A stretch of DNA of 64,000 nucleotides from Pseudomonas canadensis (GTDB lineage Bacteria; Pseudomonadota; Gammaproteobacteria; Pseudomonadales; Pseudomonadaceae). The stretch's first letter is position 1. Each line of letters starts with the position of its first letter. Below the pieces are notes generated by a model. The model was given only the letters and a program-made list of their open reading frames with translations. It was not told the origin of the DNA and made no database searches. Made by a program: the position numbers and the translations under genes. The DNA is taken from the NCBI RefSeq assembly GCF_000503215.1, contig NZ_AYTD01000011.1, forward strand, positions 372,001 through 436,000, read 5' to 3'. Shown here piece by piece: positions 1-8,024 of this stretch.

Positions 1-144
1 ACGTCGGTGGGCACGGCGGCGATCCAACGGTTTTTGCGCCCCGTATGTTATCAAGACTTCCCCGATGCACTGTTGCCTGCCGCGCTCCAGCACGGCAACC
101 CTTTGCTGCTGCGGCGCTTGCTCGATGGCCAGAGGGAGGCGTAG
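1..144 (+). CDS. 3' end of an unidentified gene (partial)
   Basis: The window opens inside a reading frame of which the last 47 codons are visible, ending at the TAG at 142-144. The visible part includes [16 protein letters not shown] and ends [14 protein letters not shown] do not recognise a family from this fragment. It lies three bases upstream of the FAD oxidoreductase start and carries that gene's GGGAGG ribosome-binding sequence (134-139) within its own last codons. The two genes are therefore probably one operon and translationally coupled. The function must be read from the part lying to the left of the window. Confidence 0.7.
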   Translation, partial: TSVGTAAIQRFLRPVCYQDFPDALLPAALQHGNPLLLRRLLDGQREA

Positions 145-147
145 GCC

Positions 148-1386
148 ATGTCCGATCCGGATATCATCGTGGTCGGCGCCGGCATCATCGGCGTCGCCTG
201 TGCCCTGCAACTGGCTCGTCAGGGGCGCCAAGTGCTGGTGGTCGACCCGCAGGAACCGGGTATGGGCGCGTCGTACGGCAACGCCGGGCACCTGGCGACC
301 GAGCAAGTGTTTCCCATCGCCGACCTATCGATCCTCAAGCGCTTGCCCGGCATGCTGCTGGACCCCATGGGCCCACTGCGCCTGGACTGGAAATACCTGC
401 CGCACGCCCTGCCCTGGTTCGTGCGTTTGCTGCTGAACCTGCGTCCGGCGAACTATCAACGCACGGTCGCGGGTATCCGCGCGCTCAATGAAGGCAGCCT
501 GGGCGCCTGGCAGCGCTTGCTGCACAGCATTGGGCGCGCGGAGTTGCTGCGTGAGGATGGCTCGCTGCTGGTGTTTGAACGGGCGGATTCACGGGAAGCC
601 CTCAATGCCTTGCAGCAGCGCATGCAACAGCAGCAGGTGCCGGTGGCGTTCTGGTCCGGCGATGCCATACGCGGGGCTGTACCGCAGTTGAGCGACAACA
701 TTCAGGGCGGGCTGTTTTTTCCCGGCACCGGGCACTTTCTTGATCCTTACCACGTGGTCTGCGAACTGGTGCGGGCAGCCAGAGCCAGCGGCGTGCAGTT
801 TCTTAAACGCCAGGTGCTGGATGGCCGCGTCGACGCACAGGGCATCTCACTCTCCACTGACCAGGAACCGCTGAGCGCGCGTCAGGTCCTGATCGCCTGC
901 GGCGCCCATTCGGCCAAACTGACCGCCGCCCTGACCGGCAAAAAAGTCCCGCTGGACACCGAGCGCGGCTACCACCTGATGCTGCCCAATGAACACCACC
1001 GTCTGCCGTTTGCGGTCACCTCCCTGGAGCGTAAATTCATCATGACGCCCATGACCGACGGCTTGCGCCTGGCCGGCACGGTGGAATTCGCCGGCCTTGA
1101 TCGGCCTGCGAATATGGAGCGTGCCTGGCAACTGCATCGGTTGAGCAAGGGGTTGTTTCGCGAGGACTTGAGTGCAGAAGGTGCAACGCCGTGGATGGGG
1201 TTTCGGCCGTCATTGCCAGACTCGCTGCCAGTGATTGACCGGGTGTGTGACGGGAAGGTGCTGCTTGCGTTTGGGCATCAGCATTTAGGGCTGACACAGG
1301 CGGCGGTGACGGCGGAGTGGGTTGGTGAGTTAGCGCGTGGGGGGCAAGCGCCATCATTGGCACCCTATCGCCTGGACCGATTCTGA
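148..1386 (+). CDS. FAD-dependent oxidoreductase, DadA/D-amino-acid dehydrogenase family
   Basis: The 412-residue protein opens with a dinucleotide-binding fold (IIVVGAGIIG, residues 6-15) followed by the acidic strand end VLVVDPQEPG. The C-terminal part has the GFRPSLPDSLPVI and FGHQHLGLTQ segments typical of the DAO/DadA family, and the length fits DadA-like enzymes. Such proteins use FAD to oxidise the C-N bond of D-amino acids, secondary amines or hydroxyproline-type substrates, passing electrons to the membrane or oxygen. The substrate cannot be told here. A GGGAGG ribosome-binding sequence at 134-139 lies in the end of the upstream gene, so the pair is probably coupled. A GlxA-type regulator lies convergently downstream beyond a REP repeat. 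Confidence 0.85.
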   Translation: MSDPDIIVVGAGIIGVACALQLARQGRQVLVVDPQEPGMGASYGNAGHLATEQVFPIADLSILKRLPGMLLDPMGPLRLDWKYLPHALPWFVRLLLNLRPANYQRTVAGIRALNEGSLGAWQRLLHSIGRAELLREDGSLLVFERADSREALNALQQRMQQQQVPVAFWSGDAIRGAVPQLSDNIQGGLFFPGTGHFLDPYHVVCELVRAARASGVQFLKRQVLDGRVDAQGISLSTDQEPLSARQVLIACGAHSAKLTAALTGKKVPLDTERGYHLMLPNEHHRLPFAVTSLERKFIMTPMTDGLRLAGTVEFAGLDRPANMERAWQLHRLSKGLFREDLSAEGATPWMGFRPSLPDSLPVIDRVCDGKVLLAFGHQHLGLTQAAVTAEWVGELARGGQAPSLAPYRLDRF

Positions 1387-1396
1387 GCTCTCTGTA

Positions 1397-1523
1397 GTGA
1401 GCAGGCTTGCCCTGCGCTGGGCTGCGAAGCAGCCCTAAACCCAGACGGCCGATTTCCGACTGAAGAACTGCGGTGCCTGCAGTGGGGCCGCTTCGCGGCC
1501 CAGCGCAGGGCAAGCCTACTCAC
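1397..1523. repeat. REP-like palindromic element (copy 1)
   Basis: Two 25-base arms (1397-1421 and 1499-1523) are reverse complements with one mismatch. Between them lie two smaller hairpins, GGCTGC-GAA-GCAGCC and GCCGC-TTC-GCGGC. This nested layout is typical of Pseudomonas REP/BIME elements, which sit between genes and can end transcripts or bind gyrase. The outer arm core recurs at 25911-26003. It lies between the convergent FAD oxidoreductase and the GlxA-type regulator, where it probably also terminates transcription. Confidence 0.85.
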
Positions 1524-1566
1524 CACAGGTAGATGCATGCTCCCCAGTTGATGAGTCAGCCACACC

Positions 1567-2574
1567 TCACTTGACCAACCGCTTCTCCTTCGAGGGGCGA
1601 TATCCGAAATACGAGCTATAGCACTTGCTGAAATGACTCGGCGAAACAAACCCACACGCCACCAGCACCTCCACCTGTGACAACTCGGTGTGCTGCAACA
1701 GCCGCCGCGCTTCCGTCACGCGCAGTTCCATATAGTAGCGCTGCGGCGTGGTACCCAGTTGTTCCTTGAACAAGCGTTCCAACTGGCGCCGAGAGCGGCC
1801 GGCGTAGACGGCCAACTGGTCCAGCTCCAGGGGTTCTTCGAGGTTGGCGTCCATCAGCTTCACCACTTCACGCAGGGGCGCGCTGACGCTGACATTTTCG
1901 GTGGGCTTGATGCGCCGGTAGCGGGATTCTTCGAAGGCCAGGATGTCTTCGATGCCCTCGACCAGGGCCTTGTCATGCAGGCCCTTGATCCAGTCCAGCG
2001 CCATGTGGAAGGCTCCAGACGGGCTCGAGGCGGTAAGGCGGTCGCGATCGATCACGTAGGGTTCGCTGGTGACGTGGGTGGCCTTGGACACTTCTGCCAG
2101 TGCCGGGCGATGTTCCGGGTGGATGGCGCAGCGATAGCCTTGTAACAGTCCGGCACGGCCAAGGAACCAAGCACCGTTCCACAGGCCGGCGAGGCTGATG
2201 CCCTGTTCGGCGGCAGCGCGCAGCAAATGAATGAAGTCTTCGCCGGCCTTGAGTTCCGTGCGAAAGCCGCCGCAGATCACCAGCAGTTCCAGGTCTTGCA
2301 GCGCCACCACGTCCAGGCGTGCATCCGGGCGGATCACCAGACCAAGGTCGCTGATGACTTCACCCTCATCACAGCCGAACGTACGCGAGGCAAACAGGTC
2401 GGGACGCAGCAGGTTGGCGGTAACGAACGTGTCGAGGGTCTGGGTGAAGGCCGGCAGGGAGAAGTGTTCGAGCAACAGGAAGCCGACGCGGGTGACCGAC
2501 GCCGGCTGCGAGGTTTCGTTGAGGTAGCGCAGGTTCTTGCCTTTCATGCCACCGCTGAATTGACGTCTTTCCAT
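1567..2574 (-). CDS. GlxA-family transcriptional regulator (DJ-1/PfpI-like domain plus AraC HTH)
   Basis: The protein has an N-terminal DJ-1/PfpI-like domain (about residues 25-190) and a C-terminal AraC/XylS double helix-turn-helix (about 235-330; LDQLAVYAGRSRRQLERLF, then VEVLVACGFVSPSHFSKCY and FGYRPSKEKR). In the first domain the nucleophile-elbow region reads GLWNGAWFLG, so the amidase cysteine is absent, as usual in regulators of the ArgR/GbdR/CdhR type. I took the ATG at 2574. An ATG at 2547 with a GGTGG just upstream and one at 2649 are alternatives. The nearby DadA-like oxidoreductase makes control of amine or amino-acid catabolism plausible, but the genes converge and no direct link is visible. 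Confidence 0.85.
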   Translation of the reverse strand: MERRQFSGGMKGKNLRYLNETSQPASVTRVGFLLLEHFSLPAFTQTLDTFVTANLLRPDLFASRTFGCDEGEVISDLGLVIRPDARLDVVALQDLELLVICGGFRTELKAGEDFIHLLRAAAEQGISLAGLWNGAWFLGRAGLLQGYRCAIHPEHRPALAEVSKATHVTSEPYVIDRDRLTASSPSGAFHMALDWIKGLHDKALVEGIEDILAFEESRYRRIKPTENVSVSAPLREVVKLMDANLEEPLELDQLAVYAGRSRRQLERLFKEQLGTTPQRYYMELRVTEARRLLQHTELSQVEVLVACGFVSPSHFSKCYSSYFGYRPSKEKRLVK

Positions 2575-2801
2575 CGAGGGTTGGCCCACTCTTATTGTTG
2601 ATGCACTGGGCTCCATCTTAGGGGCAAATGCGTTGGCTGTCTCAGGCACTGAGCCTGAAAAAACCTTAACCCTTCAAAGCCCCCGGCAGAACAGCCGCAA
2701 GCGCATCTGATACCGTTTTTTCTTTGCCATCTGCATCTGTATCGAAACGCCTCCTGGGCGGACAATAGCGCCATCCCCACCCCCTTCCCTTCGGAGGCCT
2801 T

Positions 2802-2885
2802 ATGACCAAGATGGCACTTTTCCTGTTCGGCTTTTTGGTACTCACCATCGGCATCGGCCTGCTGGCAACCATCTCACCCGTCTGA
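2802..2885 (+). CDS. 27-residue single-span membrane peptide
   Basis: An ATG at 2802 lies five bases after a strong GGAGG (2793-2797) and opens a 27-codon frame ending TGA at 2885. The peptide starts MTKMALFLFGFLVLTIGIGL and ends ATISPV: a short positively charged start and then one hydrophobic helix of about 20 residues. This is the size and form of the small inner-membrane peptides known in bacteria. Nothing shows what it binds. Support comes from the good ribosome-binding site and the clean membrane-helix composition. It is convergent with the LysE gene, whose stop is eight bases away. Confidence 0.6.
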   Translation: MTKMALFLFGFLVLTIGIGLLATISPV

Positions 2886-2893
2886 AGCGGCCC

Positions 2894-3496
2894 TCAGCTG
2901 ACAACCAGCATCGGGTACAGTGACAGCACCAGCAACGCCGCCATCGACCAATTGAACACCCGCAACCAGCGCGGCTCACGCAACACATTGCGCAAGCCGC
3001 TGCCACACACGACCCACACGCAGACGCTGGGCAGGTTGACCACGGCGAACACCAGTGCAATCACCAGCACATTAGTGACGTAGCCTTCAGCCGGCGTATA
3101 GGTGGTGATTGCTCCCAACGCCATTATCCAGGCCTTGGGGTTCACCCATTGGAACGCCGCCGCGCCAAGGAAGGTCATGGGCTTGCCCTGTTCATCAGGG
3201 CTGTCGGACATGCCGCCCGCCGTCGCAATCTTCCACGCCAGGTACAGCAGGTAGGCTGCGCCCACGTAGCGCAGCACGGTATACGCCCACGGAAACACCT
3301 TGAACACCTCGCCCAACCCCAGGCCTACCGAAATCACCAGCAGCATGAAACCAATGCTGATCCCCAGCGCGTGAGGCATCGAGCGGCGAAACCCGAAGTT
3401 CACGCCCGACGCAAGCAACATAGTGTTATTGGGCCCCGGGGTGATCGAAGACACAAAGGCAAACAGCACAAAAGCAGACAACAGGCTGGTAGACAT
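2894..3496 (-). CDS. LysE/RhtB-family amino-acid exporter
   Basis: The 200-residue protein has the family's N-terminal signature SSITPGPNNTMLLASG in the first helix and loop, then GWx-like membrane helices and the FQWVNPKAWIMALG segment that marks the fourth conserved region. About six transmembrane helices are visible. Such proteins export amino acids or related metabolites (lysine, homoserine, threonine, cysteine) across the inner membrane. The start was placed at MSTSLLSAF (3496) because the stretch before it is not hydrophobic and not conserved in the family. An ATG two codons earlier is possible. It is transcribed alone. Confidence 0.85.
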   Translation of the reverse strand: MSTSLLSAFVLFAFVSSITPGPNNTMLLASGVNFGFRRSMPHALGISIGFMLLVISVGLGLGEVFKVFPWAYTVLRYVGAAYLLYLAWKIATAGGMSDSPDEQGKPMTFLGAAAFQWVNPKAWIMALGAITTYTPAEGYVTNVLVIALVFAVVNLPSVCVWVVCGSGLRNVLREPRWLRVFNWSMAALLVLSLYPMLVVS

Positions 3497-3599
3497 GAAC
3501 ATAACGCGGCATCCAAGCGGAGGGGTATGCCAGCGACAGTAGAGGGTTATGGACTGCCCTGCCCCGTACAGCCACGTCACGATTGAGGCATACACTTTT

Positions 3600-3701
3600 T
3601 TGCCAAAGCTTTCACAAACCTTTCACAGATAGAGGAATAGGGTGAATCCAGCTCCTAATGAACATCCTTTTAGCCCGCGCGCCCCACGCGGGCTTTTCTT
3701 T
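3600..3701 (+). ncRNA. Possible small RNA or short leader ending in an intrinsic terminator
   Basis: A good forward terminator (3672-3701) has no gene in front of it: the nearest upstream gene, the LysE exporter, reads away on the other strand. Something of roughly 60-100 bases must therefore start near 3600-3640. A repeated TTTCACA (3610-3616, 3621-3627) precedes a purine-rich AGAGGAATAGGG. A GTG frame from 3642 would run through two terminators into the antisense of the next gene, so I do not take it as coding. I do not recognise a known Pseudomonas sRNA in it. The left end is a guess. Confidence 0.35.
3672..3701 (+). terminator. Rho-independent terminator, forward
   Basis: The stem AGCCCGCG (3672-3679) pairs with CGCGGGCT (3687-3694) around a 7-base loop and is followed by TTTTCTTT. 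On the opposite strand there is no U-run after the stem, so it acts forward. It ends the putative short transcript from about 3600. Confidence 0.75.
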
Positions 3702-3721
3702 GCCTGGGGTTTATCAGAGGC

Positions 3722-3757
3722 AAAAAAAGAGGCAAGCCCTTCATCAAGGCTTGCCTC
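3722..3757 (-). terminator. Rho-independent terminator of the Gly/His-rich lipoprotein gene
   Basis: A perfect 10-bp stem, GAGGCAAGCC (3729-3738) with GGCTTGCCTC (3748-3757), encloses a 9-base loop. Read on the minus strand it is followed by seven T (3722-3728). It lies 14 bases past the stop of the small lipoprotein gene, which supports that gene being expressed. Confidence 0.85.
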
Positions 3758-3770
3758 CTATCTCTACCCG

Positions 3771-3932
3771 TCAGCGCGGGCCGCCACCACCGCCAGGGCC
3801 GCCGCCTTGCCCGTGCCCTCCACCGTGACCACCACCACCGCCGCCACCCGGCGGCATGAACATCCAGCAGCCCGACAAGGTCGACAACAGCGCGACAACC
3901 ACTGCCGCCTTGGTTAGATAACTCAACTTCAT
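3771..3932 (-). CDS. Small glycine- and histidine-rich lipoprotein
   Basis: A 53-residue protein. Residues 1-22 form a lipoprotein signal (MKLSYLTKAAVVVALLSTLS) ending in the lipobox LSGC, with Cys22 the lipidated residue. The mature part is almost only glycine with a few His and Pro (GGGHGGGHGQGGGPGG). The gene has AAGAGAG upstream of its ATG and a strong terminator after it. Low-complexity Gly/His tails may bind metal or pack in the envelope, but there is no evidence for either. It is probably anchored in the inner or outer membrane; the residue after Cys is Trp, not the Asp that marks inner-membrane retention. Confidence 0.75.
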   Translation of the reverse strand: MKLSYLTKAAVVVALLSTLSGCWMFMPPGGGGGGGHGGGHGQGGGPGGGGGPR

Positions 3933-4055
3933 GACCACACTCTCTTACTTGACGAGATTAACTTCTCGCCGGATATGACAGTGCCAACTCAAATGCGTCA
4001 CGGCTATCGTGTAACCTGTTGGTAGGGTTTGTAAGCCCGGCGGTACAAGCTGCCG

Positions 4056-4520
4056 TCAGTTCTGCGGCCGTTGTTTGGTCGAGTCCAGCTCGGCTTTTTT
4101 GGCAGTGCTGATTTCGGTGATTTGCGCCGACTTGGCGATCGCAAAATCGAATGTATCCTGCATCTTGGCAATGGCATCGGTGGCGGTGCCTTTCAGCCCA
4201 CCGTTGGCCGCCCAATCGAAGTTCCACACGCCCGACAGGTTATCGGCACCGGCCACGTCGTGGGTTTCGATGGCGGTGAACACGTCAGGGTGACGCTCCA
4301 TGTACTTGGCAGCATCGGACACCTCGGCAGGCACTTTGCCCGAGGCATTGTTGGCCAACTGGGTCAGCTCCTGCTTGGTGATGGCCGACTTGCCGGTCTG
4401 GCGCATATAGTCGGCAATCACTTTGCTGGACTTGGCAATGTTCAACTTGTCATCGAACGCCGAAGGTGACGCTTTAGGCGTGTTTGCCCCGCTGCCGGCG
4501 GGCGTTACGGTAGTAGACAT
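4056..4520 (-). CDS. Small protein resembling a type III translocon (HrpF/HrpK/NolX) segment
   Basis: The start is the ATG at 4520 with AGGGGAG upstream; it gives 154 residues. The first 18 residues are Ser/Thr/Pro/Gly/Ala-rich and without charge clusters, followed by a helical region. The stretch KQELTQLANNASGKVPAEVSD, AAKYMERHPDVFTAIETHD and GADNLSGVWNFDWAANGG resembles, from memory, a segment of the HrpF/HrpK/NolX proteins that type III secretion systems place at the host membrane. The usual family members are several times longer. No secretion genes lie in this window, so it is either an orphan domain protein or a misread likeness. It is divergent from the LysR gene at 4730. Confidence 0.6.
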   Translation of the reverse strand: MSTTVTPAGSGANTPKASPSAFDDKLNIAKSSKVIADYMRQTGKSAITKQELTQLANNASGKVPAEVSDAAKYMERHPDVFTAIETHDVAGADNLSGVWNFDWAANGGLKGTATDAIAKMQDTFDFAIAKSAQITEISTAKKAELDSTKQRPQN

Positions 4521-4729
4521 CGGCGCTGCTCCCCTGAAGGTATGAATGAAATCGTCGTGCTGACGATAGCCTGGCGCCGACGTTAGCATGGGCAATGGGC
4601 CATTAACCTGTGCTTCACAACAATTCACAACGCCAGGCTGTCCGGCTTCAATGAGCGCACACCATTCGGCTGGCATGAGCCTACACTCATGGAAAAACTG
4701 ATTACAACAAGGCTCGCCGGGACCCACCA

Positions 4730-5635
4730 ATGAGAGATCTCCCCCCCACTGCCACGCTTCGCGCGTTCGAAGTCGCGACCCGACATGCGACGTTCACTTC
4801 AGCCTCAGAAGAATTGCATGTGACCCAGAGCGCCGTCAGCCACCAACTCAAGCACCTTGAAGACCTCTGGGGGTTACAACTCTTCCAACGCGGCAAGTCT
4901 TTGCGGCTGACCCCAGCCGGTGCGGCACTGGCGCCTATCGTGCGCGAGTTTTTCATGAACCTGGAAGCCACATTGACGGACCTTAGAGAACAAAAAGGCA
5001 GGGTTCGGCTCAAGGTCAGCACCACCTATTCTTTCGCACTGAAATGGTTGCTGCCCCGGTTGCCAGGTCTGTCGCAGCAGCACCCGGAAATTCTAATCAC
5101 GCTGGAAACCAGTGACAAAGCGATCAACTTTTCCAGCGCGGATTCAGATGTCGCGATCCGCCTGGGCAACGGTCATTACCCCGCCTTGCATTCGGAGTTC
5201 ATGCTCAGGGAGCAAATTTTCCCGGTGGCCAGCCCTGACCTGCTTAACCGTTTTGGCACCCCGAACGAGCCCGCCGAATTGTTGCGTTACCCGCTACTTA
5301 CGCGTGACGGCGCAGACCTGGTGCCCAAGTGGGAAGCCTGGTTCGAGCACGTCGGCGTGGGCGTTTCGACACTCAAGGAAAGCGTCAGGTTTGCTGACAC
5401 CAACATGACCATAGAAGCCGCCTTGCTGGGCCAGGGCATCGCCTTGGCCCGTAGCGGCCATGTCGAGGCCGAAATCAACGACGGCAGCCTCATGAGGCTG
5501 TTCAATGTGCCGTTCGCCTCACCGGTCGCCTATTTCTTTGTCTGTCCCAAAGGGCTCGAAACACAGCCTCACATCATCAGCTTTCGTAACTGGCTGCTGG
5601 CGGAGTCGACTCAGGCCCAGCAACACTATCGTTGA
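4730..5635 (+). CDS. LysR-family transcriptional regulator (GcvA-like)
   Basis: The 301-residue protein has an N-terminal winged helix (residues 8-65; TSASEELHVTQSAVSHQLKH) and a periplasmic-binding-protein-like effector domain from about residue 92. The opening LPPTATLRAFEVATRHATFTSA and the spacing are those of the GcvA/AmpR subgroup. Such proteins bind DNA as tetramers and sense a small molecule. The EamA transporter and SDR genes follow on the same strand and are likely targets or operon partners. The small translocon-like gene lies divergently 209 bases away and is another possible target. The start has only a weak ribosome-binding site. Confidence 0.85.
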   Translation: MRDLPPTATLRAFEVATRHATFTSASEELHVTQSAVSHQLKHLEDLWGLQLFQRGKSLRLTPAGAALAPIVREFFMNLEATLTDLREQKGRVRLKVSTTYSFALKWLLPRLPGLSQQHPEILITLETSDKAINFSSADSDVAIRLGNGHYPALHSEFMLREQIFPVASPDLLNRFGTPNEPAELLRYPLLTRDGADLVPKWEAWFEHVGVGVSTLKESVRFADTNMTIEAALLGQGIALARSGHVEAEINDGSLMRLFNVPFASPVAYFFVCPKGLETQPHIISFRNWLLAESTQAQQHYR

Positions 5636-5710
5636 CAGTATGAGGAATGGCTCATGCCAGGATGAAGGGACTTCGCTGTTGTCCAGCCGCCAGTTTGCTT
5701 AACATGGCGC

Positions 5711-6538
5711 ATGCCCTTTCCTATCGTATTACTCGTCCTCTTCGCCGCCCTCTTGCACGCCAGCTGGAACGCGCTGCTGCGTGTCGGCACCGACAGGCTC
5801 TGGTCGATGACCGTGATGTGCCTGTCGGTCGCCCTCGTCAGCATGGGCTTTGCGCTGTACCTCCCAGCGCCTGCCGCTGCCAGTTGGCCTTACGCCGCGC
5901 TCTCGGGTGTCTTGCACGTCGGTTATAACCTGTTCCTGGTGCGCAGCTACAAGGTGGGTGATCTGGGGCAAACCTACCCGATCGCCCGCGGCTCCTCGCC
6001 CATTTTGATCACATTGTTCGCCATGGTGTTTGCTGGCGAAACCCTCAGCACCAGCGCCCTGTTCGGCATTGCACTGGTGTCGAGCGGCATTATTTCATTG
6101 GCTTTCAGGCAGCGCAGGCTCGCGGTCCCCAGCTTGCCTTACGCCTTGGGCACGGGTTTTTTCATCGCAGCCTACAGCGTCACCGATGGCATAGGCGCGC
6201 GACTTTCAGGTGCGCCGCTGGCCTATACCGCCTGGATGTGCGCCCTCTGGGGCGTACTGATGCCGCTGGTTTATATCGGTCTGCGCGGCGCACGCAGCCT
6301 GCTTGCCCCGCGCCCGGGGCTCATCACCGCCTTGATGGGTGGACTGGTCTCCCTGCTGGCCTACGGCATTGTTATCTACGCCATGTCTGAATCGCCGATG
6401 GGATCGGTTTCGGCCTTGCGCGAGACCAGCGTACTGTTTGCGGCGTTGATCGGTTATTTCTTCCTGGGCGAGACACTGACTGTCCGCAAAGTCCTGGCGT
6501 GCGCAGTGATTGCCACCGGCACGATGCTAATTGGCTAA
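5711..6538 (+). CDS. EamA/DMT-family transporter
   Basis: The 275-residue protein has ten predicted hydrophobic helices in two halves, with the EamA-type start HASWNALLRVG in the first helix and PIARGSSPILITL in the fourth, and the repeat ending ALRETSVLFAALIGYFFLGETL. The family moves metabolites across the inner membrane, usually outward. The substrate is unknown. It follows the LysR gene by 75 bases and precedes the SDR gene by 29 bases on the same strand, so the three may form one unit. No good ribosome-binding site is seen before the ATG; an in-frame alternative is not evident. Confidence 0.8.
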   Translation: MPFPIVLLVLFAALLHASWNALLRVGTDRLWSMTVMCLSVALVSMGFALYLPAPAAASWPYAALSGVLHVGYNLFLVRSYKVGDLGQTYPIARGSSPILITLFAMVFAGETLSTSALFGIALVSSGIISLAFRQRRLAVPSLPYALGTGFFIAAYSVTDGIGARLSGAPLAYTAWMCALWGVLMPLVYIGLRGARSLLAPRPGLITALMGGLVSLLAYGIVIYAMSESPMGSVSALRETSVLFAALIGYFFLGETLTVRKVLACAVIATGTMLIG

Positions 6539-6567
6539 ATTCACCTCCCTCATAAAAGGTTCAAGAC

Positions 6568-7329
6568 ATGGCTACCGGCCCTTCAGCTCCCCTGATTCTG
6601 ATCACCGGCGGTAGCCGGGGTGTAGGCGCGGCAACGGCGCGGCTCGCCGCAGCGCAAGGCTATGACGTCGTCATCAGCTACATCAACAATGAGGCCGCCG
6701 CACTCGGCGTGGTGGCTGACGTGCAAGCGCTCGGACGACGCGCCTTGGCCATACGCGCCGACAGTGCCGACCCGGAACAGGTCGCGCATCTGTTCCGAGC
6801 CATCGACGAGACGTTCGGCCGCATCGACGTTCTGGTCAACAACGCCGCAATCATCGCGCTTCAATCGCGCTTTGAAGACCTCGACTTTGCCCGCATGCAA
6901 CGCATCTTCGCAATCAATGCCATCGGCCCGATGCTCTGCGCGCAGCAAGCCGTGAAGCGCATGTCTTTTCGACACAGCGGCAACGGCGGCAGCGTGATCA
7001 ACGTCTCCTCGGGCGCCGCGCGGTTGGGCAGCCCCAACGAGTACGTCGACTACGCAGCGTCGAAGGGAGCACTGGAAACCTTCACCATCGGGCTATCCAA
7101 GGAAGTCGCGCGCGACGGCATCCGCGTCAACTGCGTTCGCCCAGGGCATATCTACACCGAAATGCACGCCAGCGGCGGAGAACCGGGTCGCGTGGATCGC
7201 GTCAAGGAAAGCATCCCGATGGGCCGGGGCGGCGAGCCCGAAGAAGTGGCGCGGGCCATACTGTGGCTGGCAGGTAAAGAGGCGTCGTTTGTTACCGGGA
7301 CCTTTCTGGATGTGACTGGGGGCAAGTGA
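6568..7329 (+). CDS. SDR-family NAD(P)-dependent oxidoreductase
   Basis: The 253-residue protein is a classical short-chain dehydrogenase. It has the cofactor motif TGGSRGVGAATA (residues 13-24), the NNAA motif, the catalytic Ser in INVSSGAARLG, the catalytic YAASK (Tyr and Lys present), and VRPGHIYTEMHA after it. The C-terminal FVTGTFLDVTGGK is typical of the FabG-like group. It reduces or oxidises a carbonyl/alcohol; the substrate is unknown. An AAAGG lies before the start. It is the last gene of the LysR-EamA-SDR run. Confidence 0.88.
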   Translation: MATGPSAPLILITGGSRGVGAATARLAAAQGYDVVISYINNEAAALGVVADVQALGRRALAIRADSADPEQVAHLFRAIDETFGRIDVLVNNAAIIALQSRFEDLDFARMQRIFAINAIGPMLCAQQAVKRMSFRHSGNGGSVINVSSGAARLGSPNEYVDYAASKGALETFTIGLSKEVARDGIRVNCVRPGHIYTEMHASGGEPGRVDRVKESIPMGRGGEPEEVARAILWLAGKEASFVTGTFLDVTGGK

Positions 7330-7429
7330 GACATTTGCACACGCTTGACTGGGAACACACACTGCGTCATCGAGCATCCAACCAGAACAAATACTGATAA
7401 CGGTTCCATTGAAAAAAACGGGAAAACTC

Positions 7430-7972
7430 ATGGGGATTAACGTCACGATGCTAAAGGGCATTTGCTTCCTGACGATGGGTGCCATTGCCCTCGATGCGCT
7501 TGCGGGGACGTCGGAACAGAACTATCTGTGCAAGACGCAAGAAACACTGCTGTTCGGCTGCGACTCCGGGCCGAAAATGATCTCGGTTTGCGCATCACAC
7601 GATTTCTCAGCGACAACCGGCTATGTGCAATACCGATTTGGTACGCCCGGCAAAATCGAGTTGAGCTACCCCGAAAAACCGAGCCCACCGAAGGGTCACT
7701 TCTGGCTCAGTTCCACGGCCTACTCCGGTGGAGGCGAAGCTCATCTGCGCTTTACCAATCATGGGGTAACCTACGCCGTTTTCGACCGTATGGTGCGCAC
7801 TAATTTTACACCCGGAGAACCCAACGACCCCGAGATGAGCGAGGGAGTGGTCGTGCGTCCGCAGGGAAAAAAAGCCACACGGCGGCTTTGTACCTATTCC
7901 GAAGGCGGGATTCGCGAGCAAGCTTATACAACCATCGAACGTGAAGATTTCGACGATAGCCTCGTTCCTTAA
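7430..7972 (+). CDS. Exported hypothetical protein
   Basis: I start it at the ATG at 7430 (180 residues); a TTG at 7409 and an ATG at 7448 are alternatives. Residues 7-27 (MLKGICFLTMGAIALDALAG) look like a signal peptide with cleavage after LAG. The mature part has four well-spaced Cys (NYLCKTQ, FGCDSG, SVCASH, RLCTYS), which could form two disulfides in the periplasm. No family is recognised. It stands alone between the SDR and GNAT genes. The region before it (7330-7429) shows no clear promoter or terminator. Confidence 0.65.
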   Translation: MGINVTMLKGICFLTMGAIALDALAGTSEQNYLCKTQETLLFGCDSGPKMISVCASHDFSATTGYVQYRFGTPGKIELSYPEKPSPPKGHFWLSSTAYSGGGEAHLRFTNHGVTYAVFDRMVRTNFTPGEPNDPEMSEGVVVRPQGKKATRRLCTYSEGGIREQAYTTIEREDFDDSLVP

Positions 7973-8024
7973 GCGCGAATGTCGCATGATCACCGCCTGG
8001 CAACCGACTGACACGAGAACCACC

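Noticed and set aside
3642..3917. 91-codon plus-strand frame with a GTG start behind AGAGGAATAGG
   Set aside because: It passes through two terminator hairpins and lies antisense to the small lipoprotein gene, which has better support.
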